DNA of 64,000 nucleotides from an uncultured Desulfovibrio sp. (GCF_902477725.1 NZ_CABSIF010000010.1:76629-140628); one strand, 5' to 3'; numbered from the stretch's first letter, positions 35,675-43,910 are shown. The notes: generated from the letters alone by a model not told the origin. A program made the numbers and translations.

Positions 35675-36051
35675 AGTTCGACCTTCTTTAAAATGACAGT
35701 TCCTGTCCTAACCAAGCCTTCGTGCCCCATGATGATCGGTTCAAGCATTTGGTCCACGACCAAGACGTCTTTCGCGTCAAATTCATCAATATTCAGGGGC
35801 GTTGCGGCCATGCCAGGGTCGAAAGGATGCCCTTCAATATTGACGAGCCTCATTCCAGCCAGATCCAGAGCCTCTTCAACTTTTTTAATGAACCAACGAA
35901 ACTGGCTTATGTATCTGTGCTGTTCTCCAGCATCAAGCTTCGTAAGAAGTCTGTCAAATACACGGCTAAAGCGCCAAGACTCGACCGCCATACTAATAAC
36001 GGAATCCCTCATGGATTGTTCTGGCGTGGTGGTCTTCTGAGAGTTCGTCAT
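35671..36051 (-). CDS. GrpE-like nucleotide-exchange factor, minimal
   Basis: 126 residues from the ATG at 36051, chosen for the AAGGAAGG site 6 bases upstream. The second half (GHPFDPGMAATPL ... DVLVVDQMLEPIIMGHEGLVRTGTVILKKV) has the layout of the GrpE beta-wing that opens the Hsp70 nucleotide cleft. The N-terminal half is short and helical and lacks the long paired coil of standard GrpE (197 residues in E. coli). It is the first gene of the cassette and is translationally coupled to the Hsp70-like gene. Assignment is from pattern and context. Confidence 0.6.
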   Translation of the reverse strand: MTNSQKTTTPEQSMRDSVISMAVESWRFSRVFDRLLTKLDAGEQHRYISQFRWFIKKVEEALDLAGMRLVNIEGHPFDPGMAATPLNIDEFDAKDVLVVDQMLEPIIMGHEGLVRTGTVILKKVEL

Positions 36052-36356
36052 GTGCACCTTCCTTGTTAAGCCTAGTAAGTCGTAGCAAAGATGTTAACTC
36101 ATCTGCTTCTAGCCACGAAAGGGCAGCGCTCATTTTAATCATTTTATATGTGCGCTTCATATTCATTTTTTATGTGAAAGGGGCATCGCACTCCGCGTTG
36201 TCTAGTACATAACTATTTGAAAGGTTATTGATAACAAAAAAAAAGATATGTGCAAATACCATGTAATCATAGTAAATTGCGAGGGTTACTCCGCTTCAAA
36301 ATTGTCCATCTCGGGTTATTGCGGCAAACAGAGGCTAGCGTTCGCGTTGTCTATCT
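36052..36356. promoter_or_regulatory. Leader of the chaperone-like operon
   Basis: A+T-rich 300 bp between the GrpE-like start and the IS3 remnant. It must hold the operon promoter. TTGCAC and TTATCA with a 16-bp spacer on the minus strand (about 36226-36253) are a weak candidate. No heat-shock (CIRCE or sigma-32) site was recognised, unlike housekeeping dnaK operons. Confidence 0.35.
36298..36311 (-). repeat. Partner of the 14-bp repeat at 28789
   Basis: AAAATTGTCCATCT, matching the reverse complement of 28789-28802 with one mismatch. It lies just before the IS3-type frame and could be the relic of a terminal repeat. Confidence 0.3.
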
Positions 36357-37147
36357 GTGCCGTTAGAATGGGATTATTGTCGCCCTGAAGGATATACTCT
36401 CAAAAAACTTTTGAAGCCCGGAGCCAACAGGGAGACCGTGCATCACATTAACACTGGGCATTACTACTCAGAGCGGCGGACCTGCCGAGTTATTCAGTTA
36501 AATCGCTATTCAGCCAGGCTACCACCACCTGAAGGCCGCGACCTACTTTTACTGACTGGGATGCTGGAACTGGGAGAAGAACGACGAAGTTTCAGTTCTC
36601 CGCGCCTGCATGAATTATTGCGCCGGGAATATCTGACACTAAACCACAAGCAGACAGAAAGGATTTATCAGGAAGAAAATCTTTTCCAGCGTGCCCGCAA
36701 ACGAGTATACGTCTAAGCCATGCCCTTATTGTCCAGGCTGGCCCGGATGAGCAATGGGAATGAATTTTGTAAGCTCGGATTTTGACGATTGTGGAATCGC
36801 TCAAGCCCGCATTTGAAGTGAATATGCCTTTTCCGGGGATACTGCTTGTGCGAGTGCTTGAAAAATTACTCCTTCAAGGAAGATTGCCACCGCGTATCAC
36901 GGTTGATAACGGCCCATAATTTTGCATTAAGACCTAGGAGGCATGGGCTTTTGAGCACGATGTGCAGATAGCGCTTACTAGTTCGGTCAAGCCCATGGAT
37001 AATGGGTACATTGAAAGCTCTAACGGAACGCTGCGGGATGAGTATTTAAATCAAACGTATTTTTCCCTGTACGATGCCTGTAATACGGTTGAGCCCAGGC
37101 GGCAGGAGACAACCAACGGCGACCGCACAGTTCATTGGGCAGGCTAA
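36357..37147 (+). pseudogene. Decayed IS3-family transposase (orfB)
   Basis: The first block (SERRTCRVIQLNRYSARLPP, FSSPRLHELLRREYLTLNHK, RIYQEENLFQRARKR) is the N-terminal part of IS3-type OrfB. After a stop at 36714-36716 the frame is broken. Catalytic-core pieces follow in other frames: DEQWEMNFVS, a VDNGP-like stretch near 36900, then KPMDNGYIESSNGTLRDEYL (from 36989), which includes the DDE glutamate, and NQTYFSLYDA. Several stops and shifts make it inactive. It marks the end of the defence island and a place of past rearrangement. Confidence 0.75.
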
Positions 37148-37341
37148 CACCAGTAGAGTTCCGAGCAATGAAAATAACCTGCAACTCATTAGGGACAGTT
37201 AACTTATAAACAGTATGTGTAGTGAGGTAAGGCCAACAGGAATGATCCAAGGCAACCATAAAACATAACATTATCTGTATAATAAAATTAAGTTTCTTTA
37301 ACATCTCCAAAAAAATTGAACTTAAATCCAGTGATTTTTTA
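37148..37341. other. Right flank of the IS3 remnant, no gene
   Basis: A+T-rich sequence without a convincing ORF; a 146-codon minus-strand ORF over it crosses the transposase relic and the att site and is not believed. Confidence 0.4.
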
Positions 37342-37360
37342 TGTTGGTCTTTATGTTGGT
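37342..37360 (+). repeat. Paired TGTTGGT direct repeats near right att
   Basis: TGTTGGT at 37342-37348 and 37354-37360, 12-bp period, same strand and spacing as the pair at 18902-18920. It lies 60 bp inside the right att copy. Confidence 0.45.
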
Positions 37361-37419
37361 TCTGGAGTGACAGGCATACGAATAGATGCTTGAATACTTG
37401 ACTTTTTTCTTTAAAAACA

Positions 37420-37439
37420 AGTCCCGCCCTCGGCACCAT
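37420..37439 (+). repeat. tRNA 3'-end attachment site, right copy
   Basis: AGTCCCGCCCTCGGCACCAT, an exact 20-bp direct repeat of 18774-18793 (end of the T-arm, acceptor strand, CCA). The T-loop start and everything 5' of it are missing here. The two copies bracket the 18.6-kb defence island. Confidence 0.8.
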
Positions 37440-37462
37440 TTGAACTCGAAGAGAGTTCAAAG

Positions 37463-37495
37463 AAGCCCGTTAAGCTAACAGCTTAGCGGGCTTTC
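37463..37495 (+). terminator. Terminator after right att
   Basis: Stem AAGCCCGTTAAGCT/AGCTTAGCGGGCTT with a short loop, followed by TCTTCTTTT, 24 bp after the tRNA end copy. Confidence 0.8.
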
Positions 37496-37674
37496 TTCTT
37501 TTCAGACTTCTGTTCAGTTCAAGCGATTCTGACTTGCCTCTTCCCTCTTGGGACTCTATGCCCCCGTCTTTGAGGTAGAGCAAGATTCTGCCCCTCAACA
37601 AAAAACTTGTTCCGACTGCCGCCCCTCATGTTTTCCTGCCTTGCCAGCCCCCGTGGTGGCGATCCCCATGCCTC

Positions 37675-37833
37675 TTGTTTGATACCAGAGTTCGCAATGC
37701 CAAAGCGCAAGACAAAGCCCTCAAGCTTTTTGATGGGGGCGGTCTGTTCCTGTTTGTTTCCCGCTGGCGGCAAACTATGGCGGCTCAAGTACCGTTTCCA
37801 GGGCAAAGAAAAACTACTCGCCTTGGGCGCGTA
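37675..37833 (+). pseudogene. Decayed P4-type tyrosine integrase (N-terminal piece)
   Basis: Frame 1 reads RVRNAKAQDKALKLFDGGGLFLFV, the start of the DUF4102 arm-binding domain of P4-like integrases. After a one-base shift the sequence continues in another frame as GGKLWRLKYRFQGKEKLLALGA. The catalytic domain is gone. It sits 240 bp from the tRNA-end copy, the standard position for an island integrase, so another element once used this site. Confidence 0.75.
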
Positions 37834-38051
37834 ACACCGGTTATGCAGCTCTTGACCGTGACGGGGCTATCACATTGGTCCAAAGCATCAAGAAGATGGC
37901 CCTCGAAACAGGAGCGTTTTTAGTGCCAGATTCGGATACGGTTGAAGGCAAGGCAGCCACGGGGAGCTTCAACTTGATTCACTGCGCTGCCGCCGCTCTG
38001 CTGGACTATTTGAACGATATTGCCCAGACGAGCCTTCCACAACAGAAATAG
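37827..38051 (+). pseudogene. Gene fragment downstream of the integrase relic
   Basis: An open frame reads NTGYAALDRDGAITLVQSIKK, then MALETGAFLVPDSDT and a C-terminal LLDYLNDIAQTSLPQQK stop. It has protein-like composition but no start with a ribosome site, so it looks like the 3' end of a gene whose front was lost when the integrase was truncated. Family not recognised. Confidence 0.4.
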
Positions 38052-38074
38052 ACACACGTCTGACGCACCAAAGC

Positions 38075-38112
38075 AAAGCCCTGACCCTGCTCCGAAGGTC
38101 TGGGCTTTTGCT
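38075..38112 (+). terminator. Terminator after the gene fragment
   Basis: Imperfect stem AAAGCCCTGACC/GGTCTGGGCTTT followed by TGCTGCTT, 25 bp after the fragment's stop. Confidence 0.6.
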
Positions 38113-38330
38113 GCTTAGCGTCAAGGTAATATAACATTAAACGCAAGTAATTTTGCATATATGTTCTGATTTACATATTTATATTATTGCAATACACAAT
38201 AATAATTTATTTATTTTGACTAATAGTCAATTCATATTACACATAATAACTACATTTATTATAAATTATAAAGACAGTAATTATTTGTCATGATAATGTG
38301 TATACAGTCTAAATACAGATAGGAGAATTT
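38113..38330. promoter_or_regulatory. Very A+T-rich promoter region with 15-bp palindrome
   Basis: A strongly A+T-rich stretch before the small ORF at 38331. It contains a perfect 15-bp palindrome, TTGACTAATAGTCAA (38216-38230), which could be an operator, and TTGTCA about 40 bp before the ATG as a possible -35 element. Confidence 0.4.
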
Positions 38331-38525
38331 ATGAATTATCTATTCAAGTTGGCCGATGTGGCTCTCAAGAGCGTTGGTAAAAAGACGTTCACCCTTGAAG
38401 ATGGGCACAGTATGACAATTTCTCCATCAGGTGATGGAAAAACCATGAAAATTGATATTGAGGACGGGGAATCGTACAAAACCAGGGGAAGTAACAGCTT
38501 TGTCTCGCAGATAGTAAAGATTTAA
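38331..38525 (+). CDS. Small hypothetical protein (64 residues)
   Basis: Starts at an ATG 7 bases after TAGGAG. It is a short, mostly beta-type protein (KKTFTLEDGHSMTISPSGDG, KIDIEDGESYKTRG) without signal peptide or membrane helix. The frame continues after the TAA for 49 more protein-like codons (to 38675), so it could be the front of a longer gene cut by a nonsense change. No family recognised. Confidence 0.5.
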   Translation: MNYLFKLADVALKSVGKKTFTLEDGHSMTISPSGDGKTMKIDIEDGESYKTRGSNSFVSQIVKI

Positions 38526-38675
38526 AAAAATAGAGGGGTTGCCTGGTGGGACGAAACGAAAGAAGGGCAAGACAATGTTTACAACGTGCTTTCAATGTAT
38601 GAACAATTTGAGGATGTTCCTCAGGAAGAACTCCCCAATATGCCCGGCAACAAATGTTCGATTAACTCACACTAA
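38526..38675 (+). other. In-frame continuation after the stop of the 38331 ORF
   Basis: After the TAA at 38523 the same frame reads on as GVAWWDETKEGQDNVYNVL, then EQFEDVPQEELPNMPGNK to a TAA at 38673. The composition is acidic and protein-like. It has no good start of its own, although GAGGGG precedes a possible start. Confidence 0.35.
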
Positions 38676-38821
38676 CGAATCGCATTCGTCCATGTTTATA
38701 AAAAATCAACAAGCTGACAATTTAGTCTATTTCACTACTTTTTAATTTGGTTATGCGGGTCAAAAACTCCCTCCTTATTCGTGGGGTATCCCAGGCCAGA
38801 AAGAGGAATGGAGAACTATCA

Positions 38822-39034
38822 ATGAACAAAAGCTCAAAGCAACGTGTCGAAATGGAACGTCTTTTATCTAATTGGAAACAATATCTGGATAGCATCCCAC
38901 CAGCCTCGAATGATTTAAAGTTGCACAAGCGGCTTGGAATGAACACTGTTATCGTAAAAAAAGATGATTTTAACAGGGTGTTGAGGTCTTTTGTTCATGA
39001 CATGAGAACGCGCCTTGACGCGTCTCCGCAATAA
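38822..39034 (+). CDS. Small hypothetical protein (70 residues)
   Basis: The ATG at 38822 has GGAG 9 bases upstream; the longer in-frame start at 38747 lacks one. The product is helical and basic (SKQRVEMERLLSNWKQYLDSI, VLRSFVHDMRTRLD), soluble, without known motifs. It converges with the P-type ATPase gene 63 bp away. Function unknown. Confidence 0.45.
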   Translation: MNKSSKQRVEMERLLSNWKQYLDSIPPASNDLKLHKRLGMNTVIVKKDDFNRVLRSFVHDMRTRLDASPQ

Positions 39035-39097
39035 GCCCATGGCAGATATTCTGAACGCGATATTCCCACAGTAAACATCGAAGACCCTAAAAAATCC

Positions 39098-41653
39098 TCA
39101 GGCATCCAAACCTGTTCGCATTGAAAGCTCTCTATAAAACCACCTCTTCATCAATTCTGCTGAAAGGATGTACAAAGCGACAATTGACAGGATCACACCA
39201 TACAGCAGCAATGAAACGGGAGTGAATCCAAATAATTCAGCCAATGGAGTGCTCGGAATGATAATGACGAGCGCAGCGACTAACACAGATGCAATCGCCA
39301 AGCACGGGCTCGGTTTGCTTTTGAAAAATGGCTTTTGTGACCGGACAATCAGAACGATGAGCGTTGCGGAAACAACTGATTCGATAAACCATCCTGTGTG
39401 GAATTCCTGCTCCTTGGCGTGGAATAAATAAAGCAGAACACCGAATGTCATATAGTCAAAGACGGAACTCAGAATACCAAATGCGAGCATGAATCGCTTG
39501 ATGAACCTAGTGTCCCATTTATGGGGAGAGCGTATCCACTCGGCATCGACGGCGTCGGTCGAGATGGCCATAGACGGAAAATCCGTCATGAGGTTCGTCA
39601 ACAGTATCTGCGTGGGCAGCAGCGGCAGAAATGGCATAAACAAAGATGCTCCGGCCATACTGAACATGTTCCCAAAATTGGCGCTGGTGGCCATAAGAAT
39701 GTATTTTTGTGTGTTGGCAAAAGTGCGCCGTCCTTCTTTCACCCCTTCAACCAGCACTGCCAGATCATGGTCGAGCAGAACCATGTCGGCGGCTTCCTTT
39801 GCCGCGTCAACAGCAGTATTGACAGATAACCCCACGTCAGCAATGTGGATGGCGGAGACGTCGTTGATACCGTCTCCCATATAGCCAACCGTCTTCCCCA
39901 TCCTTTTAAGAGCCGCGATAATGCGTCCCTTCTGGTTCGGTTCAATTTCCGCAAATACGTTTGTCTGCACCACCTGATTGAGTAAAGCCGCATCGCTCAT
40001 GTTCTTCATTTCCGAGCCAGTCAGTATGATCGCGTTGCCAAGGCCCACCTCTTCACTCATATGCTTTGCGATCAGTATGTTGTCTCCTGTGATGATCTTC
40101 AACTCAACGCCATATTCGTTTAACTCATGTATAGTTTCCCATATACCCGGTTTAATTGGATCAAACAGGGTGATGATACCGCCAAAAATCATACCTATTT
40201 CGTCCGCCATAGAAACAGATGATGTGTTGCCACAGTCCTTGTACGCGACTCCTAAAGTTCTTACACCTTTTGAGCTTAAGTCTTCATATAGTTTTTGGAT
40301 GGACGGCATGGACTCCGAGAGAGGAACCACGGTTCCGTTCTTGTCAATGGCATGAGTGCAGACGCCCAATATATTTTTAATGGCGCCTTTGCTTATCAAC
40401 CGTGCCTCTTGCCCCTCGCAGGCCACCAGCACGCTGAGCCTTTTGCGGATGAAATCGTACGGAATCTCATCCAGGCGAGAATAGCGGTCGGCTCCTTCAG
40501 CCGGAAGCGCCATCACCGCCTCATCAATGAGATTTTTGTATCCCTGCTGCAAGGAAGCGTTGACCTTGGCCATCAAAAGCACCTTGAGGCTTTCTTTGCC
40601 AAAGCAATCGAGCCATTGGCTCACCCGCACCTTTCCTTCAGTCAGCGTACCCGTTTTGTCGGAGCACAGCACATTCATATTGCCAAAATTTTCAATGGAA
40701 CTCAGGCGCTTGACGATGACTCTCTTCTGCGCCATGCGCTTTGCGCCCTGCGAAAAGTTTACCGTAATAATGACGGGCAAAAGCTGGGGGGTGAGCCCCA
40801 CGGCGATGGCCAGCGTGAACAGCAGGGAGTCCATAACGGGCTTGTGCAGCAGAACATTTATGCCGAAAAGCAAGACCACCATGACAAGAGTAATCTGCAT
40901 CAACATGTACCCGAATTTACGGATACCTATGGTGAACGAAGTTTCCGGGGCCTTCTGGCTGAGCGTTTTGTTGATGTGGCCGAATTCCGTTGCTTCTCCT
41001 GTTTGCACTACCAAAGCCCGCGCCGCCCCACTGACAACGTGCGATCCCATATAGATGTAGTTTATCCGTTTGGCCAAAGGGGTGTTGGCAGGCAATACGG
41101 CAACAGCTTTCTCGACCGGAAAGGTTTCTCCTGTAAAGGCCGCCTCGTCGATGAACAGGCCGTCTGATTCCAAGATAACACAGTCCGCAGGAACAACATC
41201 TCCCGCCCCAAGGATGATAACGTCTCCCGGAACCAGCTCAGACGTGGACTGTTCGACCTTTTGCCCATCTCGCAATGCAATGGCCCTGATTTGGACCAGA
41301 CTAAGCAATTGCGAAATTGCCTTGCCAGCCGTTCTTTCTTGCCAGTACCCCAGTGAGCAGCTGATCAGGACAATAATTGCGATGATCATGGCGTCCGGCC
41401 TGTCGTCCAAGGCAAAGGATAGTGCCGCTGCCGCGAGCAGGGTGAGGGTTATGGGGCTGTTGAATTGGCTCAGGAACAGCATAAACCCGGATTGTTTTTT
41501 TGCGGCAGCCAGAGTGTTGGCTCCAAAGACGGCTTTTCGTTTTTTGGCCTCGCTCTCCGACAGACCGCCAAGAGACGATTCGAGTTCCTGGAAAAGTTCA
41601 TCTTCGGGCAATGACCAGTATGGTGTTCCTGATGCATTCGCAACGATCATGAG
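39098..41653 (-). CDS. MgtA-type magnesium-translocating P-type ATPase
   Basis: 851 residues from the ATG at 41653, preferred for the AGGGGG 8 bases upstream; an ATG at 41734 would add 27 residues without a ribosome site. P-ATPase marks: FTGETFPVEK (actuator TGE), CSDKTGTLTEG (phosphorylated aspartate), MGDGINDVSAI (hinge) and a TDFPSMAISTDAVD segment near the end that is typical of the MgtA/MgtB group. About ten membrane helices. It should import Mg2+ across the inner membrane at ATP cost. No MgtC or PhoP-type context is seen nearby. Confidence 0.85.
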   Translation of the reverse strand, partial: LMIVANASGTPYWSLPEDELFQELESSLGGLSESEAKKRKAVFGANTLAAAKKQSGFMLFLSQFNSPITLTLLAAAALSFALDDRPDAMIIAIIVLISCSLGYWQERTAGKAISQLLSLVQIRAIALRDGQKVEQSTSELVPGDVIILGAGDVVPADCVILESDGLFIDEAAFTGETFPVEKAVAVLPANTPLAKRINYIYMGSHVVSGAARALVVQTGEATEFGHINKTLSQKAPETSFTIGIRKFGYMLMQITLVMVVLLFGINVLLHKPVMDSLLFTLAIAVGLTPQLLPVIITVNFSQGAKRMAQKRVIVKRLSSIENFGNMNVLCSDKTGTLTEGKVRVSQWLDCFGKESLKVLLMAKVNASLQQGYKNLIDEAVMALPAEGADRYSRLDEIPYDFIRKRLSVLVACEGQEARLISKGAIKNILGVCTHAIDKNGTVVPLSESMPSIQKLYEDLSSKGVRTLGVAYKDCGNTSSVSMADEIGMIFGGIITLFDPIKPGIWETIHELNEYGVELKIITGDNILIAKHMSEEVGLGNAIILTGSEMKNMSDAALLNQVVQTNVFAEIEPNQKGRIIAALKRMGKTVGYMGDGINDVSAIHIADVGLSVNTAVDAAKEAADMVLLDHDLAVLVEGVKEGRRTFANTQKYILMATSANFGNMFSMAGASLFMPFLPLLPTQILLTNLMTDFPSMAISTDAVDAEWIRSPHKWDTRFIKRFMLAFGILSSVFDYMTFGVLLYLFHAKEQEFHTGWFIESVVSATLIVLIVRSQKPFFKSKPSPCLAIASVLVAALVIIIPSTPLAELFGFTPVSLLLYGVILSIVALYILSAELMKRWFYRELSMRTGLDA

Positions 41654-42075
41654 GTGTTCCCCCCTGCGTAGAACAAATTTCCTTTTAAAGGTTGCGAAAG
41701 ATGTTTCAGAAAGCGTAAATTTTGGCAGCTCCATATGGGTAGGAATAATTGGGCTAGTAATTATTATCGCACGTTGATGTTGAAATGGCTATCTTCCGAA
41801 TTTGAGGAGGATTTTTATCAAGCAAGGCGTCAACTCAGACTGTAGATCGATGCCCCCGTCAATCCCGCTGTAAGCTCCTGAATGACTAGATAAAAACATA
41901 ATTATGCATGGATCATTGCGCGTCTACTAATAGCAAATGAACCCGCCATATACCCCCGCCCATTGCGTACTGAATAAAAAAAAGCAGCTTTAGGGGCAAC
42001 TTTACATAACGAAATAATTATAGAATCACTTTATCATGTTGAATCGATATGTTTGAGTCCCGACATCGCATCATG

Positions 42076-42120
42076 AAAGGAAAAGGGATTACACCAAGTT
42101 GGTGTAATCCCTTTTCCTTT
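42076..42120. terminator. Perfect 21-22-bp hairpin, bidirectional terminator
   Basis: AAAGGAAAAGGGATTACACC pairs perfectly with GGTGTAATCCCTTTTCCTTT around a tiny loop. The A-rich start and T-rich end give it terminator character on either strand, although no gene ends next to it. Confidence 0.6.
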
Positions 42121-42178
42121 GTCCACAGCTAGAAATGCGCCTTTCCGGCCTTTTGTCCCCCCAACCAGACATTCCCCC

Positions 42179-42200
42179 GAAGGCCGTCAGAATGGCCTTC
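42179..42200. terminator. Short hairpin GAAGGCC/GGCCTTC
   Basis: A 7-bp perfect stem with an 8-base loop, 60 bp after the long hairpin. There is no T run, so it may be structure in a transcript rather than a terminator. Confidence 0.35.
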
Positions 42201-42506
42201 TGAGGCGACCTTTTAAAATGGCTTAGCATTCCTGGAGAAATGAATATCCTTGATGCCAGTTGCTCCAGTTGGAGGCAAAGCCCCCGCCTTCATCTCAAAA
42301 AGTTACCGGGAACATTGATCCGCAAGGTTAAATAAAAAAACAAACCTTACGGGCGTGACCAAGCAAATCAAAGGTGTTTCCGCTGTCTGATTCATTCTTC
42401 AACGTAAACTATTCCGCCCAGGTGCACGTGGTAACGCGCAGGCCTGAGCGGCTTTATATTGTCTGACGTGGCAGATTGCCCCGCAGCGTTACCGCAAGGT
42501 TGTGTT

Positions 42507-43910
42507 TTACAGGTGCGCGCGGCTTGGGCGGGTCATGCTTTCGGGCGAAAGCAGTTTCTCTAGTTGTTCCGCAGTCATCACGCCATGCGCAAGCGCCACT
42601 TCAGAAACGGATTTATTGGTGTCCAAAGCTTCTTTGGCGATTGCCGCCGATTTTTCGTAACCGATAACCGGCACAAGATTGGTCACGATGCCGATGGAAT
42701 TGATTACGAGTTCCAGGCAGCGTTCCCTGTTGGCGGTAATACCTTCCACACATTTTTCCCCAAGCGTCCTGCATCCGATGCCCAGGCGTTCCACCGCCAA
42801 AAAAAGCGTGTGGGCAATTATCGGCTCCATGACATTCAGTTCAAGTTGCCCCGCCTCTGCGGCCATGGTTACAGTCATGTCCTTGCCAATGACGTCAAAG
42901 CATATTTGGTTGATCACCTCGGGAATGACGGGGTTGACCTTGCCGGGCATGATGGAGGAACCCGGCTGACGGCGCGGCAGGTTTATCTCGTTAATGCCCG
43001 TGCGCGGGCCGGAAGACAGCAGTCGAAGATCATTGCAGATTTTTGAAAGTTTGACGGCAAAACGCTTGAGTACTCCAGAAATCTGCACATAGCTGCCTGT
43101 GTCCCATGTGGCTTCAATCAAGTTGTCTGACGTCACCACATTAAGCCCGATAAGATTGCTGAGATGGTTGCAGACAATGCGCGAATAATCTGAAGGCGCA
43201 TTGATGCCGGTGCCGATGGCCGTGGCCCCAAGGTTAATCTCAAGAAGCAGTTTACGGTTTTTTTCAACGCGCAAAATGTCTTCGCCGATGGTAGTTGCGT
43301 AGGCCGAAAATTCCTGGCCCAGCGTCATGGGCACGGCGTCCTGCAACTGGGTGCGGCCCATCTTTACCACATCGGCAAATTCCACGCCTTTGCGCGCAAA
43401 GCAGCCCTGAATATACCGCATGTGCTCCATGAGGTTGGTAAGCTCGGCATACAGAGCCAGCCTGAAGGCTGTTGGGTAGGCATCGTTGGTGGATTGGGAA
43501 CAATTGACGTGGTTGTTGGGGTGGCAATACTGGTAATCGCCCTTTTCATGACCCATGATTTCCAGGGCGCGATTGGCAATGACCTCATTGGCGTTCATAT
43601 TGGTAGAGGTACCTGCCCCACCCTGAATGGTATCCACCGGAAACTGGTCATGCAGTTTGCCCGCCAGCAGTTCATCGCACGCAGCGCAGATGGCCTTGCT
43701 TATGTTTGCAGGCAATGCGCCCAGTTCCGCATTGGCAAGGGCCGCAGCCTTTTTTACGTAAGCCAAAGCCCTTATCAGCGAAGGGCATTGGGAAATTGTG
43801 CGGCCAGAAATGCTAAAATTCTGCACGGCCCGCATGGTTTGCACGCCATAATAGGCATTGGCAGGAATTTTCATTTCGCCAAGAAAATCGTGTTCTACAC
43901 GCGTTTTCAT
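42507..43910 (-). CDS. aspA: Aspartate ammonia-lyase
   Basis: 467 residues from the ATG at 43910, which follows GGAG by 6 bases; upstream in-frame codons are not family-like. The fumarase/aspartase signature GSSIMPGKVNP is near 317-327. The N-terminus (TRVEHDFLGEMKIPANAYYGVQT) and the blocks TSTNMNANEVIANRA and NDAYPTA are those of aspartases rather than fumarases. It converts aspartate to fumarate and ammonia in the cytoplasm, feeding fumarate respiration or nitrogen supply. Monocistronic and divergent from hutW, with about 290 bp between the two starts. Confidence 0.93.
   Translation of the reverse strand: MKTRVEHDFLGEMKIPANAYYGVQTMRAVQNFSISGRTISQCPSLIRALAYVKKAAALANAELGALPANISKAICAACDELLAGKLHDQFPVDTIQGGAGTSTNMNANEVIANRALEIMGHEKGDYQYCHPNNHVNCSQSTNDAYPTAFRLALYAELTNLMEHMRYIQGCFARKGVEFADVVKMGRTQLQDAVPMTLGQEFSAYATTIGEDILRVEKNRKLLLEINLGATAIGTGINAPSDYSRIVCNHLSNLIGLNVVTSDNLIEATWDTGSYVQISGVLKRFAVKLSKICNDLRLLSSGPRTGINEINLPRRQPGSSIMPGKVNPVIPEVINQICFDVIGKDMTVTMAAEAGQLELNVMEPIIAHTLFLAVERLGIGCRTLGEKCVEGITANRERCLELVINSIGIVTNLVPVIGYEKSAAIAKEALDTNKSVSEVALAHGVMTAEQLEKLLSPESMTRPSRAHL

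Larger units (their letters stand above)
41654..42506. other. Gene-free 850 bp between the P-type ATPase and aspartase
   Basis: No reliable ORF. It contains two hairpins, given separately, and an imperfect stem CCGCAAGGTT/AACCTTACGG at about 42320-42350. The part next to the ATPase gene serves as its leader. I could not fit a known magnesium riboswitch to it by eye. Confidence 0.4.

Noticed and set aside
35993..36166. 57-codon minus-strand ORF before the GrpE-like gene
   Set aside because: No ribosome site, and it overlaps the start of the GrpE-like gene in another frame. A leader peptide cannot be excluded.
37020..37460. 146-codon minus-strand ORF
   Set aside because: It runs through the transposase relic and the tRNA-end repeat, and its composition is not protein-like.
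42050..42075. T-arm-like sequence GTTTGAGTCCCGAC
   Set aside because: The bases around the loop do not form a T-stem and no acceptor or CCA follows.
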